This document shows, piece after piece, positions 10,945-23,530 of a stretch of 64,000 bases of DNA. The notes below the pieces were generated by a model. The model saw only the letters and a program-made list of their open reading frames with translations. It made no database searches and had not been told where the DNA came from. Position numbers and translations under genes: made by a program. Origin of the DNA: Eumeta japonica (Eukaryota; Arthropoda; Insecta; Lepidoptera; Psychidae); NCBI GenBank assembly GCA_005406025.1, contig BGZK01000012.1, positions 372,001-436,000 of the forward strand, given 5' to 3'. The number at the start of each line of letters is the position of its first letter. The first letter of the stretch is position 1.

Positions 10945-13775
10945 GAATATTTCTAAAAATATTTCAATTCTATTTATCAATAATTCTCCTCGTCGCTGAG
11001 GAGTGGTGTTTAGATCGTAAATAAAATTTAAAATATTGTCAAAGGTTTCAAAGTATATTGTTGCATCGATTTCCAACGATTATAGAAATAAACCGCTTTG
11101 TCTCCTTTGTCCTTTGCAAAAAAGGTGATTTTAAGGATACCACTTTCCTTACTTTTATACGAAAATTAAATATTGTAAATGATTTAGATAAAGTAGTTTT
11201 ATACTTAGCATGAAACTACTACATTTACTTATATCATTTATAGAATATCTAATTCCAAGACAAAGTCTTTGAATTAGATACTTAGTTTTGATATCCTCCA
11301 AAAAATTACAATTTAAGTTAAATATGCATTTAATACAAATAAAAAAAGTCTGGATCGTGTGGTTTCGTAACATAAGCACATGCCTACTTATAATTTTATT
11401 TCAACGTGTTTTTTATGCAATCTAATATGAAAGAATATGGGACTTAGTAAATAGATTTTCTTAATAATCGTGAGATGAAAATCTTAATTTTCTAGCACAA
11501 CTTATTGTGGTGTGTTCGTAATAAATATACATTGCATAAAACAAAGCACTGAGACGTCTGTTACTCTGCACTATTACGTCAAATCATATTAATATTACAA
11601 ATGCGAGTGTGTTTGATGGTTTGTCTTTTGATGCATTGAGGGAACAACAGATCCACGTGATTCTTTGTATAACCATAGTTCATAGCTCCGGAGAATGTTT
11701 TATCCAAAAAAAAACATGCATAGTTTCTGTGGAATAGATCTGACGCGTAATTCTGTAATTACCACTTCATACTAAAATGAATGAATGGATTTTGAAGATA
11801 TTTGATAGGATAATGTTTTAGGTCTAGAAAAACACAAAATATTTTTATTCCGGCAAATGTACAACTCTCTGTGATACGGCTGACGAAGGTATAAGAATTA
11901 AGAGGGAGAGATAGGACGAGAAGGAGATGTGGGATGCGAGGGCGAGGGACGGGGAAAAGCGAAAGAGAGAAAGCGAGAGGGCAAGAGAGACATTAGGATT
12001 GGGAGTAGGACCAAAATCGAGATGGATAACAATAGGATGAGGATTAGGTTTGGGGTCGAAGTCTTAGGAAATATTAAATTCTCGATTTATATTCTCCATC
12101 CACGTGCGATCAATAGTTAGGTACTGATTGTATAGTTAATTACCGATAGAATTTTATTTTTATTTTGGTAAACTTATGGCGACATATTTAAAATGATATT
12201 AAGAATGCGTTCAGGTTATCTGAATTAATATTTCATGCGTGTCGGCACACCGTTTACTGATCCCCTAAAATTTTGTTAGAGAAAGTTCAGAAATACATAT
12301 TACATAAATACATATTTCAAGTTTGTTTTTTAAATAAATAGATACATATAGTCGTTTTTAAGTTTGGTTACTGATTTAGACGATCAATATGGTGTGCTAA
12401 CTCGTAGTCCGGAAAAATATCACCTTACCCACTACACTTACAAATATCACCTCATAAAAAAAATATTGAAATAGTCATCTTTTAAGCTTGTACAAAGATA
12501 CGGTATCACATTTCTCCTGGTCGTTCTTAAAAATGGACGATGTACGTTGATGTATGATCAAGCCGATGTTCGACAAAACATTAATTTTGTGCGGCGACTT
12601 TGTGTAGACATAATCAAATTGCGGAATAAAAGTCATTTTATGAAATAAATATTCAAAATCCCTAATATTTATTTAGGTAAATAAATGGATGTTCAAATGA
12701 AAAAAAAAACATTGTTAGCCATAATAAGTACTCATAAAAGTGGATGCGAGATTTAAGTCTTATTTTAAGTACGGAATTTTACAAATGCTAAGACGCGGTA
12801 TCTCTAATTAAAAACTATTTATACAATAATATTATATTCTGTGCAAAATAACAGTGATCATTTTCATTGAAAGATCAAATGACAATATAAATATACATTG
12901 GGTATCGTTTTATTTTATAAAAATGATAACTGTTATAATTTAAAATTAAATAGTTTTTGGGGAAAAATTGCTAAACTAACTAAACACGATACCTAACATG
13001 GAAATAAAAATAAGAATTTGAAAACGAAAGAGCTTGTTTCTATTTTGAGTTACAAATCATTATGAGGAACTTTGTGTCTACTGCTCGTTGATCTCGTTCA
13101 TGCGATGTTGGCGAAGTTTCCGAAAAAGAGCTATTTACTCAGTAATGTTTATTTTACAGTTAGCTGCGAGAATTAAAAATGTGAATTTTGAGCGATCAAA
13201 TAACATATCTCCTAAAATCCAAAGTAGGTATTCTAGATTCTAAACAATTTAGCTCACAGCGTTATTGATATCCAAGAATCAAAGTCGCTGTTGGAAAATA
13301 CGCTTGCGTGCTGTGAACCCGGTTCGTTTTCCGCGTACTGCTTACGTAGATAGATAGATATTTTTGCGGTGCTCTTGTCGATCTAGAGAATATATCTTTG
13401 AAGTACTTTCTTTGCAAAGGACATGGTTGAAGGGTTAAAATTAGGTTGTTGCGTATTTTAGTCACCGAGTGTCAGTTGTCTTTGCCGGGCGTGTGATGGA
13501 GGTACCTATCACAAAAGTGGTACGTACATCATCTATCGTTGCAGTTAATAAATTAGCATTAGTAATTACATGAGGTGTGTATATTTTTAACGGCACTTCT
13601 AAATACCTAACCTAAATTTAATTAGTACTTGCATCATTGAGTACTTTTAACATTGTAACATTAACTAGGACGAGTTCTTAATTAAGAATGTAGATATATT
13701 AAGCGGGTATATCTCAGAAATTATAGATTATTTTCTCGTTTCGTAGATGAGCTTCTTAACTAATGCCTGTTCCAT
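10945..13775. other. AT-rich stretch with repeat remnants
   Basis: No supported gene. 11590-11830 has 'attacaaatgcgagtgtgttt..ggtttgtctttt' and the wording of a widespread lepidopteran Helitron-like repeat. 11885-12065 is a purine-rich tract (gagagataggacgag...) of the degenerate GA-rich class discussed in the findings. A 'tagatagatagata' run lies at 13348-13361. Confidence 0.4.
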
Positions 13776-13794
13776 ACGTTGGATATTTTAAATG

Positions 13795-14178
13795 CTATTT
13801 ATAGTCGGCGTCAGCAGTGGGAAACTGACTATGTCTCGAATGTACGGGCGAGCGTGCGTCATTACGCCGATGGTCAACCGGTTTGTGATCGCATCAGAAA
13901 AACAGCTACCTCAACACCTCGAAACCTTATTCTGCGCCGGCAGAGCGAGACGGAGATATGGAACCGAAGCGCCGGCGACGAGGACGGGAGATCGTCAAAA
14001 CCTCGACCGAGATCACGTGGTAGAGGTTGTCCGATATGCGCGGCCGCGGAGAGAGCCACAAATTCGGCGTCAAAAATTTATATTACGCTGCGAATTTTAT
14101 TGAGCACGCTCATACAGCGCTTACGGGAAAATCTGTCAACGAATGCGCTGAGCGGGAAACTGGGGAGCGCAAAATAAA
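13795..14178 (+). other. Moderately GC-rich island with overlapping ORFs
   Basis: Two overlapping plus frames (132 and 103 codons) and a minus frame are open. The 103-codon frame includes an in-frame ATG at 13831 (MSRMYGRACVITPMVNRF); the other is Arg/Ser-rich with a CPIC motif. None has a recognisable domain and at most one can be real. Treated as a compositional island until transcript or homology evidence exists. Confidence 0.25.
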
Positions 14179-14543
14179 CATTTAGCACTGTTTTTATCAA
14201 ATAAGCAAGCTTCAATGAGTTAAACATTCTTATTTTTTGTAATTAATGCCTCTTCTAGGTACTTGAAATAGATGCAAATGTAACGTGCCTACAGTCGAAT
14301 GTTAAATAATACCATAATTATGATTTTGATCATATCCACAAATTGTGTTTGGTGAAATTTCCTTGTAATAATGAATCGATATACCTACCTATAGCTAGGG
14401 CTATAAAAAGACATAACTCCTCCGCTAAATATTTTAGATTTGCACGCTTTTATAGTATATCTACAAAAAAAAATTGGTATGACCAGCTCTATGGTAAGAT
14501 GTGTAAAGAAATACAACCTTTGTATGCAGCCAAAAAAAGCGCC

Positions 14544-14555
14544 GCCATCTAGTGG
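14544..14555 (-). promoter_or_regulatory. Perfect CTCF-type core motif
   Basis: The minus strand reads CCACTAGATGGC, which satisfies CCASYAGRKGGC at every position, followed by GGC. CTCF is an insulator and looping protein conserved in insects. Four weaker sites with the AGRTGGCGC core or close to it lie at 18324, 24833, 33802 and 46122. Confidence 0.45.
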
Positions 14556-14751
14556 TAAATTTAGAAGAACTAAACAATGTATGTATTATGTATAAAGTTC
14601 GTACGATAAGGTGATTTTTTTTTTTGTATTTCGATAAATTGCCTTACATACTAGTGATATTAATATCAAAAATGTATTTAATGCAAACAGCTACATAGCT
14701 GTTACCATTAAGTAAATTATTGTTTTCATTAATACATTTGGCGCCAAATAC

Positions 14752-16477
14752 ACGTCGCCGTGGAATAATACCAGACCACATCCACGGCGCCGTAAAGAAA
14801 TGAATAGCCGAGCACACGGTGCCGTGGATCGCGACCGTCTTATTTCGAAGCGCTAGTTTGCTGTCGGCTTTCGAGGTAGAGTTATGTTGCTTATGCGGCT
14901 ACATACACCATTTTTCGATCTCGTAGAAACCGTTTACGGATTTTAATTCGCGTGTTATTTGTTTTTGATAGACGCTTGTAAAGAATACGTAATTTTCGCG
15001 CCAAAATGAGTGATGTGCCGGGTCCGTCGAAACGTTTTTCTACTCATAATTCTTCGATTTCTGTAGCTAAAAAACGCCGTAAAATAAATCAAGATAGTAG
15101 TTCGGACGAAAGTAAATCATTTTAATAAAACAATGACTAATATTTATAGTCCAGGCAAACAGCTGTATCTTGACGAATCCATGATGTTGTGGCGTGGGCG
15201 GCTTCTCTTCCGCTAATATATAAAAAATAAACGCCACAAGTATGGAGTTAAATTATATGTTCTGGCAGAACCTGAAGGCATACGTTGGTACAGGTGTAGA
15301 AACTTCAGGAGTAGGACACACACAAAAAATCGTATTAAAGTTATTGGAAGAGACTGGATTCCGGCCACAGCGCCTACATGGATAACTATTATAATTCTTA
15401 TGAGTTGGCGGTGAAGTTGTTGGACCGACAAACATACTTCACTGGCACTTTAGCAAAAATAGAAAAAGAAATCCTGTTGACCTTGGCACAGTAACCCTTA
15501 AAAAGGGCGAAAATAAGTCTGTGTTTTTAAATAACATGCACATCGGTAAGTGGAGAGATGAACGATATGTGCTCTATATATCAACAGAGCACGATAATGA
15601 AATGCTGGAAGTTACTAACAAGAGAGGCCAAGTTCTGGTGAAACCTTCTGCAATTGTCCATTACAATAATTTTATGTCTGGCGTTGATCTTCAGGACCAG
15701 ATGCTGTCGTACTACCCTTGTGAGAGAAAAACAATGAGGTGGAACAAGAAACTTTCCATTCATACGCTTCAAATGAGCCTGGCAAATGCTTTTTATTTCT
15801 ATAACAAATTTTCAGGAAACCGCACCATGAATTTGTATGATTATCGCCTTGCCATACTGGAAAAACTATTGCCTAAAAAACCCGTTCAACTTAAGGTACT
15901 GCAAGTAGAACATAAATTGACGAAAATTGCGTGAAAAGAAGGAGGGAAATCGCACCAGAACAGGCAAAGAAATTGTGAGGAAGGGATGCAAAGGCTGCAA
16001 AGAAAAGAAGAAGATAATAGCTACGTCATATGAATGTAACGGATGTGCCGGATCGCCAGGTTTCTGTAGCGGGTGTTTTTCTGATGCTCAATCATAGTTT
16101 TCTTGAATGCATTTTTTTAAGCTGATTTCTAAAAAAATTAAAATTGTTTCCTGTTCCTTCAAATTTCAACTTCAAATTGTGATGGTCATTCATAGTTTTC
16201 ATAATGTAATTACATTCAAGTCGATTTCTAACAAATAAATAATTGTTTTCTGTTTTTGCTTTTGTTTATGTATGTTTTTTGTGTATTTTCAATATTTTAC
16301 GATTAAAAACTAAGCGTTGTAACTGCACAATTGAGTAATTTTAATTTTTTTTGTCCATAAACCCAGTCAATGGTTATGTATACATAACTACAGATCGAAA
16401 TAATATAATTTATCCTCTCCACGGTGCCGTGTTATCGGCCACACACATGCTGTCAGGCCTGATACACGGCGCCGTGG
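14752..16477 (+). mobile_element. Degenerate piggyBac-family transposon with subterminal palindromes
   Basis: A broken piggyBac transposase gene is bracketed by GC-rich palindromic sites. Left: a partial site near 14752, ccacggcgccgt at 14782 and cacggtgccgtgg at 14814. Right: ccacggtgccgtg at 16419 and cacggcgccgtgg at 16465. These look like subterminal transposase-binding repeats in inverted arrangement. I could not identify the outer ends or the expected TTAA duplications with certainty; candidates are TTAA at 14708 and at 16551, but adjoining sequences do not match as TIRs. An E2F-like TTTGGCGCCAAA palindrome sits at 14737-14748. Confidence 0.8.
15006..16097 (+). pseudogene. piggyBac transposase pseudogene
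   Basis: The N-terminus starts at ATG 15006 (MSDVPGPSKRFSTHNSS) and soon hits TAA at 15123. The middle resumes as NIYSPGKQLYLDESMMLWRG, with the first catalytic Asp in the LDESM motif, then YGVKLYVLAEPEG, and after a frame change YMDNYYNSYELAVKLL with the second Asp. The 3' frame (15521-15934) holds FMSGVDLQDQMLSYY, with the conserved Asp pair, and RKTMRWNKKLSIHTLQMSL. After another shift comes the C-terminal Cys-rich domain (CKGCKEKKK, CNGCAGSPGFCSGC), ending at TAG 16097. The DNA-binding N-terminal half is largely deleted and there are at least three frame breaks, so no active enzyme is expected. Confidence 0.92.
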
Positions 16478-16479
16478 AC

Positions 16480-19400
16480 CCTCATTTTATTTTACTTAAA
16501 TTCATACTTAATGATATATTTATTAATAAAGCGTCCTATAATACTTTATATTAACTATTGGAACATTAAAATCAATTGGCCCTTTGCCATGATCTTTTAT
16601 AAAAAGCTGTAAAACGCACATACATATCAGTATTAAATCAGCATTCAACGTGTTTTTGAAAAAATGTTTAGAATTTCGTTGCGCATACGATAAATCACAT
16701 TTTTGTTGTGAAAAATGTTAATTCCCATTTACATACTTTGCCTGAGATATGCTTCAATACAAGTAAGTACATTTTGTGGACGACTGTGTTTGCTCTAATA
16801 CTTATTGTTACTGATTGATTGTATCTATATATACTGATTAGACAATTTAGGAATGGTTGCTAATATGTTTTAATAAAGTAAATATTATATTATTGCTATT
16901 TTGATTATATACTTACAATGCTATTAAAATTATTTTGTGGAAAATGTCTAATTAAGTAAGTTATAATTATTTTTCTTTTCAGATTTAATTTTTTATAAAA
17001 TCAAATTTTTAAAAATTCAGTACTTATATAATTATATACAAATATTATAAATATGTAACAATAAAAACCTATAAAATGTAAAACAGTTTCCCAATTATTT
17101 GAGATTTAGGGGCACCTACTTATATATTTACGTAACGAAATATCGGTTATTTTTTTACCAAAAAATTATTCGAAAGATTATCCTCATTTCCAGCAGCTAC
17201 TGCTGTGAGCTCTTCCGGTCTACCCGGTCTCTCCGTCGACCCCCGCCGACCTACCGGCTACTTACCTTCTGGTAGGGATTTCCAGACGATTTTCCTGTAT
17301 TAAACACTGCACCAGAATCTCTCGTTGTATATTTGCGAATAGCAAAGCTTATAATTTGTACAGAGTGATCAAACAAACATGTCGAGAAACAATGTCATGC
17401 CCTTGCCTAATGCTCGTTGTTGCGTTAACGTGGCTAATGTAGCGATTTTTTTTTCTGTTTTGATGCTTGTGCAGTGTAACGCCTAAAATATTTGATTTAA
17501 TGATAGAAGATTTATTGATGATAATGATGTGTCAGTAATTTTTGATTTTTATACTTACTGGTGCAACCTTTTTTTTTAATTTAAAGGAAACCAGTTAGGC
17601 CTACATATTATTATTTATAGATCAATGATGATGTTGATGATTTAATTTAATATCATTAAAGTATGTGTTTAGATTTGGCCGTCAAGGTTTGTATTTATAT
17701 ACTTTAGCGAACTTATTCTGTATATGTAACGACTGTTTGTTGCCACAATAAAATATAAATTAAATAAAATTAATGAACAAACTATGAATACAAAGGATCT
17801 TGCCGATACATAAATTCACAAGTGTTTTATTTCAGTTTATGTAAGTAGGTACGGTTGAAGTGTAAGTACCACAGTTTTATATATTTCTTTGTTTTCGACA
17901 AAGGAAAAAATATTTTTTGTAAGGCCGACGGTAAAAGCTGATATTATGATGAATTTGTTAAAATTATATATTATTTACTCAAGTAATTAGTTTGGTCGTA
18001 TCGGTAACCTTCGGTGTTGTAGGCAGCGTACTATTTTATCATACTTCTTTGTACCACATTTAATATACCGTGTATGACATGAAATTAATGAATTTGACAT
18101 GTATTTGTTATGCGATAATGAGTCTTCAAATAGAATCCATACGGAAATTAGTTTCATAAATTCTCAGAAACCGAAAATCAACGAAATTTTTAATTAGTAG
18201 CCCATTACCCGTGACTTCGTCTGCGTAGACTTACAATAATCATACACAATAGAGACCTTTATATTTTCTTGTGGTACAGACCACTCAAACGCATTTATTG
18301 AGTTACTTCAAAAGTACTGCGGCGCCATCTGTTGTAATTTTGTGTTACTATAAGGTGTAAGATGATCACCATTTTACTTGGAAAGATTTTGGAAAAAATC
18401 AAATTAAACCGATTTTCTTAAATCAATAAAGAAATATTAAGATCTGACCTTAAAAAATCATCTTTCCATAAAAAATATATCGTTAAGCTGAAGTTGTTTT
18501 TAAATCTGTTTTTCATGTTTTTTGGATGAGTTATAATTCAGTGTGAGTTACCCAATGCACTTGCTATAAAAATTCGATTATTTTAATTGACCTACTTTGA
18601 TAATGGGAATATACTACGGAGGTATTATTCGACTGAATTATATCTAAATGTAATTATCGCAGGATTTCAGTTAAACAAATTGATTTCAAACTCCCGTATC
18701 CCGTATCGAAATTGATTCTGTAGTTAAAAAGTAACTTTGAGTTTAAATATCTTCGAGGATCGATCTTAATTGATTTTGAGAACGTATCTTCAATACAAAC
18801 ATTGCCTTCATTGTTATAATTCTACAACAGTACAAATAACGTTGAAACTGAAAACATAGTTGTATTATTATACATGTAACCTTTAAATTTTTTCTAGTTT
18901 TTTTTAATTTTTTTCTTCTATTTTCTTTTTCAAAGAACGGTATAGTGTGCATTTACGCAATTATAATTCAAAAATGATAGTTATTTTTGGTTCTGTGGAA
19001 TGTATTGCTAAAAGCTGGCCAAACAAGATCATTGAGAAGTAGGTCAATAATGAACACGAAGTCGCGCCACAGGCTGACATCATCTTCATCTAAACTAAAT
19101 TAGTTCAATTTTATACAATTGTCAGTATTTGTAGGGTTAATGGTAACTTTAATAAATAATGAAAAAAAAATCTTATTCGTGGTAATGCTGAAAAGATTTA
19201 CCGGAGAGGTGTACAAACGATTACACTCATCAAAGCTCTAATTTTATTTTCGCTTTATCCTTATTACAGTTTCAAATCGAAGTTATTTATTTCCCTGTCG
19301 GCCTGTGAGGTCCCCCTTTGCGCGCCATCGAACTTATAATCTAAATTTATCGATAAAAGCAACGAAAAAACGGGAAAAATCTGAAAGATTATTTTACGGT

Positions 19401-19680
19401 ATTTCAAAATTTAATTTCAGATTTCATATATTTACATTTAAAAATCGTTTGACTTTTTGCATATAAAAAAAAAAGTAGTAAACTGCTCTAACCTTCCTTT
19501 TAATTTTACCGAGTTATCATTGTTTTGAATGATTAAAAAGGAATATCTGGAGTCATCTTATGTTTTTATAATTCGGAGATATAATAGATATGCAAAGAAA
19601 AATTAAACAATAATATAATAACAACGTTTTCGAGACACGGGATGAATTTAATAAGGACCTCTTTTAAGAATTCATTGTTG
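16480..19680. other. AT-rich stretch without a recognisable gene
   Basis: No supported gene. 17190-17285 is a small GC-richer relic (ggtctctccgtcgacccccg) without identity. 18200-18240 carries a 'cccgtgacttcgtctgcgtagac' repeat remnant. 18324-18335 has a partial CTCF-like core on the minus strand (AACAGATGGCGCC). Confidence 0.4.
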
Positions 19681-19712
19681 TGTTGTGTCAGGTTTCAATT
19701 ACCCCAGTGCAC

Positions 19713-19764
19713 AAGCGTATGTGTCCTTCCACAACTAAAACGTTGTGGAAGAACATATACGCTT
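19713..19764. repeat. 52-nt hairpin, 23-nt arms
   Basis: Arms 19713-19735 and 19742-19764 pair with one G:T wobble and one mismatch around a 6-nt loop. The arm reads aagcgtatgtgtccttccac and on. It lies 70 bases left of a second inverted repeat and downstream of a tRNA-derived SINE head on the minus strand, so it probably belongs to a structured mobile element. Confidence 0.75.
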
Positions 19765-19834
19765 ATTTATTATATATTTAAAAGTCTGAACCATACGCTG
19801 GCCCAGTGCCGGCTGGGGTCTGCCAACAACCGTG

Positions 19835-19987
19835 CAGTACAACGCACTAAACTCTGCCGCTCTGAACTGTCTACGAATAATGCGCAGGTTCAACATTCCC
19901 CAATCGTTCATTCTTCTTCCTCGCGTTGCCATTTTACGACGCTTTCGTGTCCAACTTCACAGCGGCAGAGTTTTGTGTGTTGTACTG
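19835..19987. repeat. Inverted repeat with 27-nt arms
   Basis: The arm at 19835-19861 (cagtacaacgcactaaactc and on) is repeated in inverse at 19961-19987 with 25 of 27 positions matching. The 99-nt core between them is not otherwise recognised. Likely a small MITE or part of the adjoining SINE-like element. Confidence 0.75.
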
Positions 19988-20029
19988 TAATCACAAGTGC
20001 GATGTTAATCTCTCGATCCGACGACTTAA

Positions 20030-20141
20030 CGGATTAATTGATTTAGTTTGACTTAAGTTAATTCGACCATAGTCGGGATCGAATCCGATATCTTCTATTT
20101 TGACGGCGACGCCCTTAACCACCAAACCACCGTCGTTCCGC
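20030..20141 (-). repeat. tRNA-derived SINE head with A and B boxes
   Basis: On the minus strand, TGGTTTGGTGGTTAAGGGCG (20110-20129) fits a pol III A box, followed after about 23 nt by GGATTCGATCCC (20075-20086), a good B box. Spacing and wording are those of a tRNA-derived SINE promoter. It does not fold into a full tRNA, and the body appears to continue leftward into the hairpin-rich segment at 19.7-20.0 kb. Confidence 0.6.
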
Positions 20142-21515
20142 TTCATTTTTTCTTATTATTTCTTTTTATGAAGTCATTACGCGTTTATTTTTATTTGTAA
20201 CAAAAATGTGGGGTTTCGTTTTTATTAGAAAAAAAGAGTACATCTCGCTTCATTATAAAACTTATTAAAATTAATAAGTAATAGCTAATTGTCTGAAATA
20301 GATTTCTGATAATGTATGAAAAGATATTAAAAAATCATGTAAAAATCGGCTTTTATTGATGATATCTACTATGACTAGCTGGCATCGGTGTTTATTCCAA
20401 TTATTATATAAATTTTGGTTTCTTTTTTGATGTGAATACGACTTTAAATTTGCTTCCATAGTGGGAGGCAATTCAGAAAACTGATGGTAACAACATCGGG
20501 GGATACGATTTGGTGCTGCAGTTACATATCCAAAATTTAATTACACCACTCGATAGCTAAAGCGTCAAAGAATTCGTTCCGTTTAGTGAGGCCTGCGGAG
20601 CCTCGCACGTAGCGGAGGGGGAAGAACTGATATTTTGAGGTCTTTTCGCTGCGTCATAAAATTTCTTTTTAGTATAAATTTTGCCTCAGAGAAGTTACGA
20701 TCTTCCTTTGAGTTTTAATCGGCAGCTATGGTTAAAATTTGATGATTACGTATACAAAATTGTAACGGATCGGACGCACGCTATGAAACGTATAACGGCC
20801 CGTTTTTGGTTTCGCTGATCGGCTGACTGCAGGAGCGGCGCCTCACCAACTTAGGTCGTCGAAATAATACCTCTGAACACTAGGTGTCTAGAGGTGCAGA
20901 GCTTCCCTTTCGATATGCCGACACCTATGCTATGTGCTATAGTAGACTGTAGATTAGGTGCAGTAAGGAGATAGTGCAGGCTGAATGCAGTATGCAACTG
21001 CATGCTTATACTATGTCCTGCAATTTCCGGATTCGTTTCTCAAAGAGCGACCAATTAAACGGGTCGAATTTAGACCAATCGAATCGAAGCGGCTCGTTCG
21101 TTCGTTCGTGGGTCTTCCACACCCTCGCTCTTGTCAGGGTGTAGGTACGGAACGGAGGACTTATTGTTGGCCCTCTGAAGGTTTACAGTGGTACTAAACT
21201 GCATACGTGTTCGATGCATTTCGGAAATAAAGTTAATACAAACTCATGACTTTATTTAAAAATAAATCTTTATGTACCAAAACTAGACTATCATGTACAT
21301 TTCACTATAAATTGCACCGAAAAGGCGATGTTTTCTATTTACGAATTTTGAGTTCGAAACTCGTCTATACAAACTATAGGGCTGAAAATTAGATAGTAAA
21401 TATGTTCACGCCGTGTATACGTCGGGGTGCGCAGAAACGTTTCCGTCTCGAACAAAAATATTATTGAGAAAAGTTATAGAAAACATATATGGAGTTAAAG
21501 CAAAAATTGTAATAA
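20142..21515. other. Stretch without a recognisable gene
   Basis: 20570-20640 and 20790-21190 are GC-richer than average and contain short repeats such as 'gttcgttcgttcgtgg', but I recognise no domain or repeat family. Confidence 0.35.
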
Positions 21516-21638
21516 ATGGCTTATAATCATCAAAAATTCAAATCAAAATATATAAATCACGTACGATTGGAAAGGGTTTCTCAAGAACAATCGAAAGATA
21601 TCCATAAAACACTACATGACTGCCGGGGACGTAATACA

Positions 21639-21702
21639 ATGAAGGCGTCCGAGCAGATCAACGACGACGCCGACGACCTGCAGCTGAGGCGACCGAGGCT
21701 AC
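21639..21702 (+). other. Candidate short first coding exon ending at a strong splice donor
   Basis: ATG at 21639 opens MKASEQINDDADDLQLRRPR, with mostly G/C third positions, and the frame runs into CTAC|GTAAGTCG, a near-ideal 5' splice site at 21703. The frame also extends upstream to an ATG at 21516 in AT-rich sequence. No downstream partner exon was found in the window, so this could be a first exon of a plus-strand gene with a long intron, or coincidence. Confidence 0.3.
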
Positions 21703-21719
21703 GTAAGTCGATGATGTAA

Positions 21720-23270
21720 TCGTTTCTATATCAAAGCTGGACTGTCGTCGATTATGTGATCGAATATAAATTTAGCAGCAGCTAGTGCACGTTTTGCTAT
21801 TACGTTTATAACTACATACATGACATCCGAAGGATTTCTTAGTTTTCTAAATATATATATATATATATTGTTACGTACACGTATTTACGTAAAATATATG
21901 GCTGTATCTATGACATAGCCAAACACCGATTTTTTGTTTTTTAAACACCTATATTTTTCGAGATCATATCGTTTAATAAAAAGTAATCTATGTCAATCCT
22001 AAGCATTAAAATTATTTTCTGTTGAATTAGAAAATAATGAAATAATTAAAAATATACATTTGTACAGGAATGCCCTCGTTACGACTTCATTATATGTCTA
22101 AATATAAGCCTAAAGCGCCGCCTCCACGACCTTCTTTTAAACTCGCTTTTAATAAAAAAGAAATCATTTATAAAATTAATTTTGTCTTAACTAACAAGTT
22201 AAAGTAAGTTTTTGTTAAAAAATTCATTTAAATGGAAGCCGTGAACATGAAAGAGGCGCTTACATTCTAACTTTTAACTTTCGTAGGGGCCACAACGGGA
22301 AGATATATATGTTAAAAAAATAACTATTTCACTAAATTTTACCAATATAAAGACACCAATATAAAGTCTTTTTAAACAGATTTCAACCATCCAAAATACT
22401 CAATATTTAATACAAAACAACCTTTAAAACCCAGAGAGTAAGACGACGGAGCGACCACGAAAACGCAGATATCTCAAAAACGAACGTACCGTTCGCTTCA
22501 GTCTACTTGGGCGCCCACCGCTGGAACTCGTGTGCTGCTGGAACTCAAGGCTGAGAATAAGATTCTCCTCCCTGTAGTTTGCATGACACTAGAAGAGAGC
22601 TGTCACCTCACGTGGCAGATTACGACGCGTGCCTGTCACTCGCAAAGCATTCTTCCCCATAGACTATTATCGGTCGTGCTGTTGGTGGCCTGCCGATCGC
22701 CACATTCATTTGTCGCTTTCGTGAGTTATGGTCCTAGAGCGGATTTCATTGTGGCTGATTTTATTTCTCAAAGAAACTGCAAGCACGATTTTTTTTTTCT
22801 CTATCGCACATTAACCTCTGAGCTTGTTCACGAAACCAACAGTAAGCGTCCACGTTTGGCATTCGAATGTGTATGATTACTGGTAAAAAGCACCGTTCGA
22901 AGGTTTTCGTCCTCGAGTACTCAGGTATTTGCACTAAAAGATGCTGTTTAGTTTTTTTAAATGTTTTAATGTTTAATGATAGTTATTGGTAGTAGAAGTT
23001 GAATCTCCTTAGTTATCGGAGCGGGTACAACTTCGGCATTAGATATAAATTGGTCTTATCTTTGTTCACTTTTAGAAACCCCTATACAAATTTGAGATCA
23101 TTACTAAACAAATAATGAGTAAAATTTTTGTGGAGAACGTGGAAAACCGATAATCAAATTTCTCGAGAAAGTATTTAATTTCCACACGTACCCGTAAGAC
23201 GGTTTCGTCAATCGTTTCATTAAACTCAGTAAATTTCTCGTCGTAATTCGAAGTACGTATGTTAAATATT
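21720..23270. other. Stretch without a recognisable gene
   Basis: 22440-22870 is moderately GC-rich and holds a 114-codon plus frame without an ATG at its start and with no known domain. The remainder is AT-rich. Confidence 0.35.
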
Positions 23271-23275
23271 GCCAA

Positions 23276-23530
23276 GTGGTGACGCCGGGAATGACAGCGC
23301 AGCTTTATGATCCGAGAATTCTTAGCACCACGAGCCCCGCCTTTGTCATGACCGCTGAACGCACCCAGGAGCAGCGGGTCTTACACGACGTGGCCATCGT
23401 CGCAAGGAGTTATGACATAGTCTTCACGCTTGACCAGCGCTGGTCGGCGGCCTCGCTGGTTACTCCAATAGACGATAATACGCATCACCCCGTAGAACCG
23501 GTTCTCGCCACGGGGTCCGGTCGGCGGTAG
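23276..23530. other. GC-richer segment with open frames on both strands
   Basis: A plus frame of 84 codons (first ATG at 23291) and a minus frame ending ...RPALVKREDYVITPCDDGHV and stop are both open. The wording resembles a decayed repeat rather than a gene, but I cannot name it. Confidence 0.25.

Noticed and set aside
14708..16554. TTAA tetranucleotides as piggyBac target duplications
   Set aside because: TTAA is frequent in AT-rich DNA, and the sequences adjoining these two do not match as inverted ends.
20075..20129. Possible tRNA gene (A and B boxes)
   Set aside because: No acceptor stem or anticodon arm can be formed around the boxes; fits a tRNA-derived SINE head.
22532..22876. 114-codon plus ORF
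   Set aside because: Begins at GTG, has no recognisable domain and no splice context that would make it an exon.
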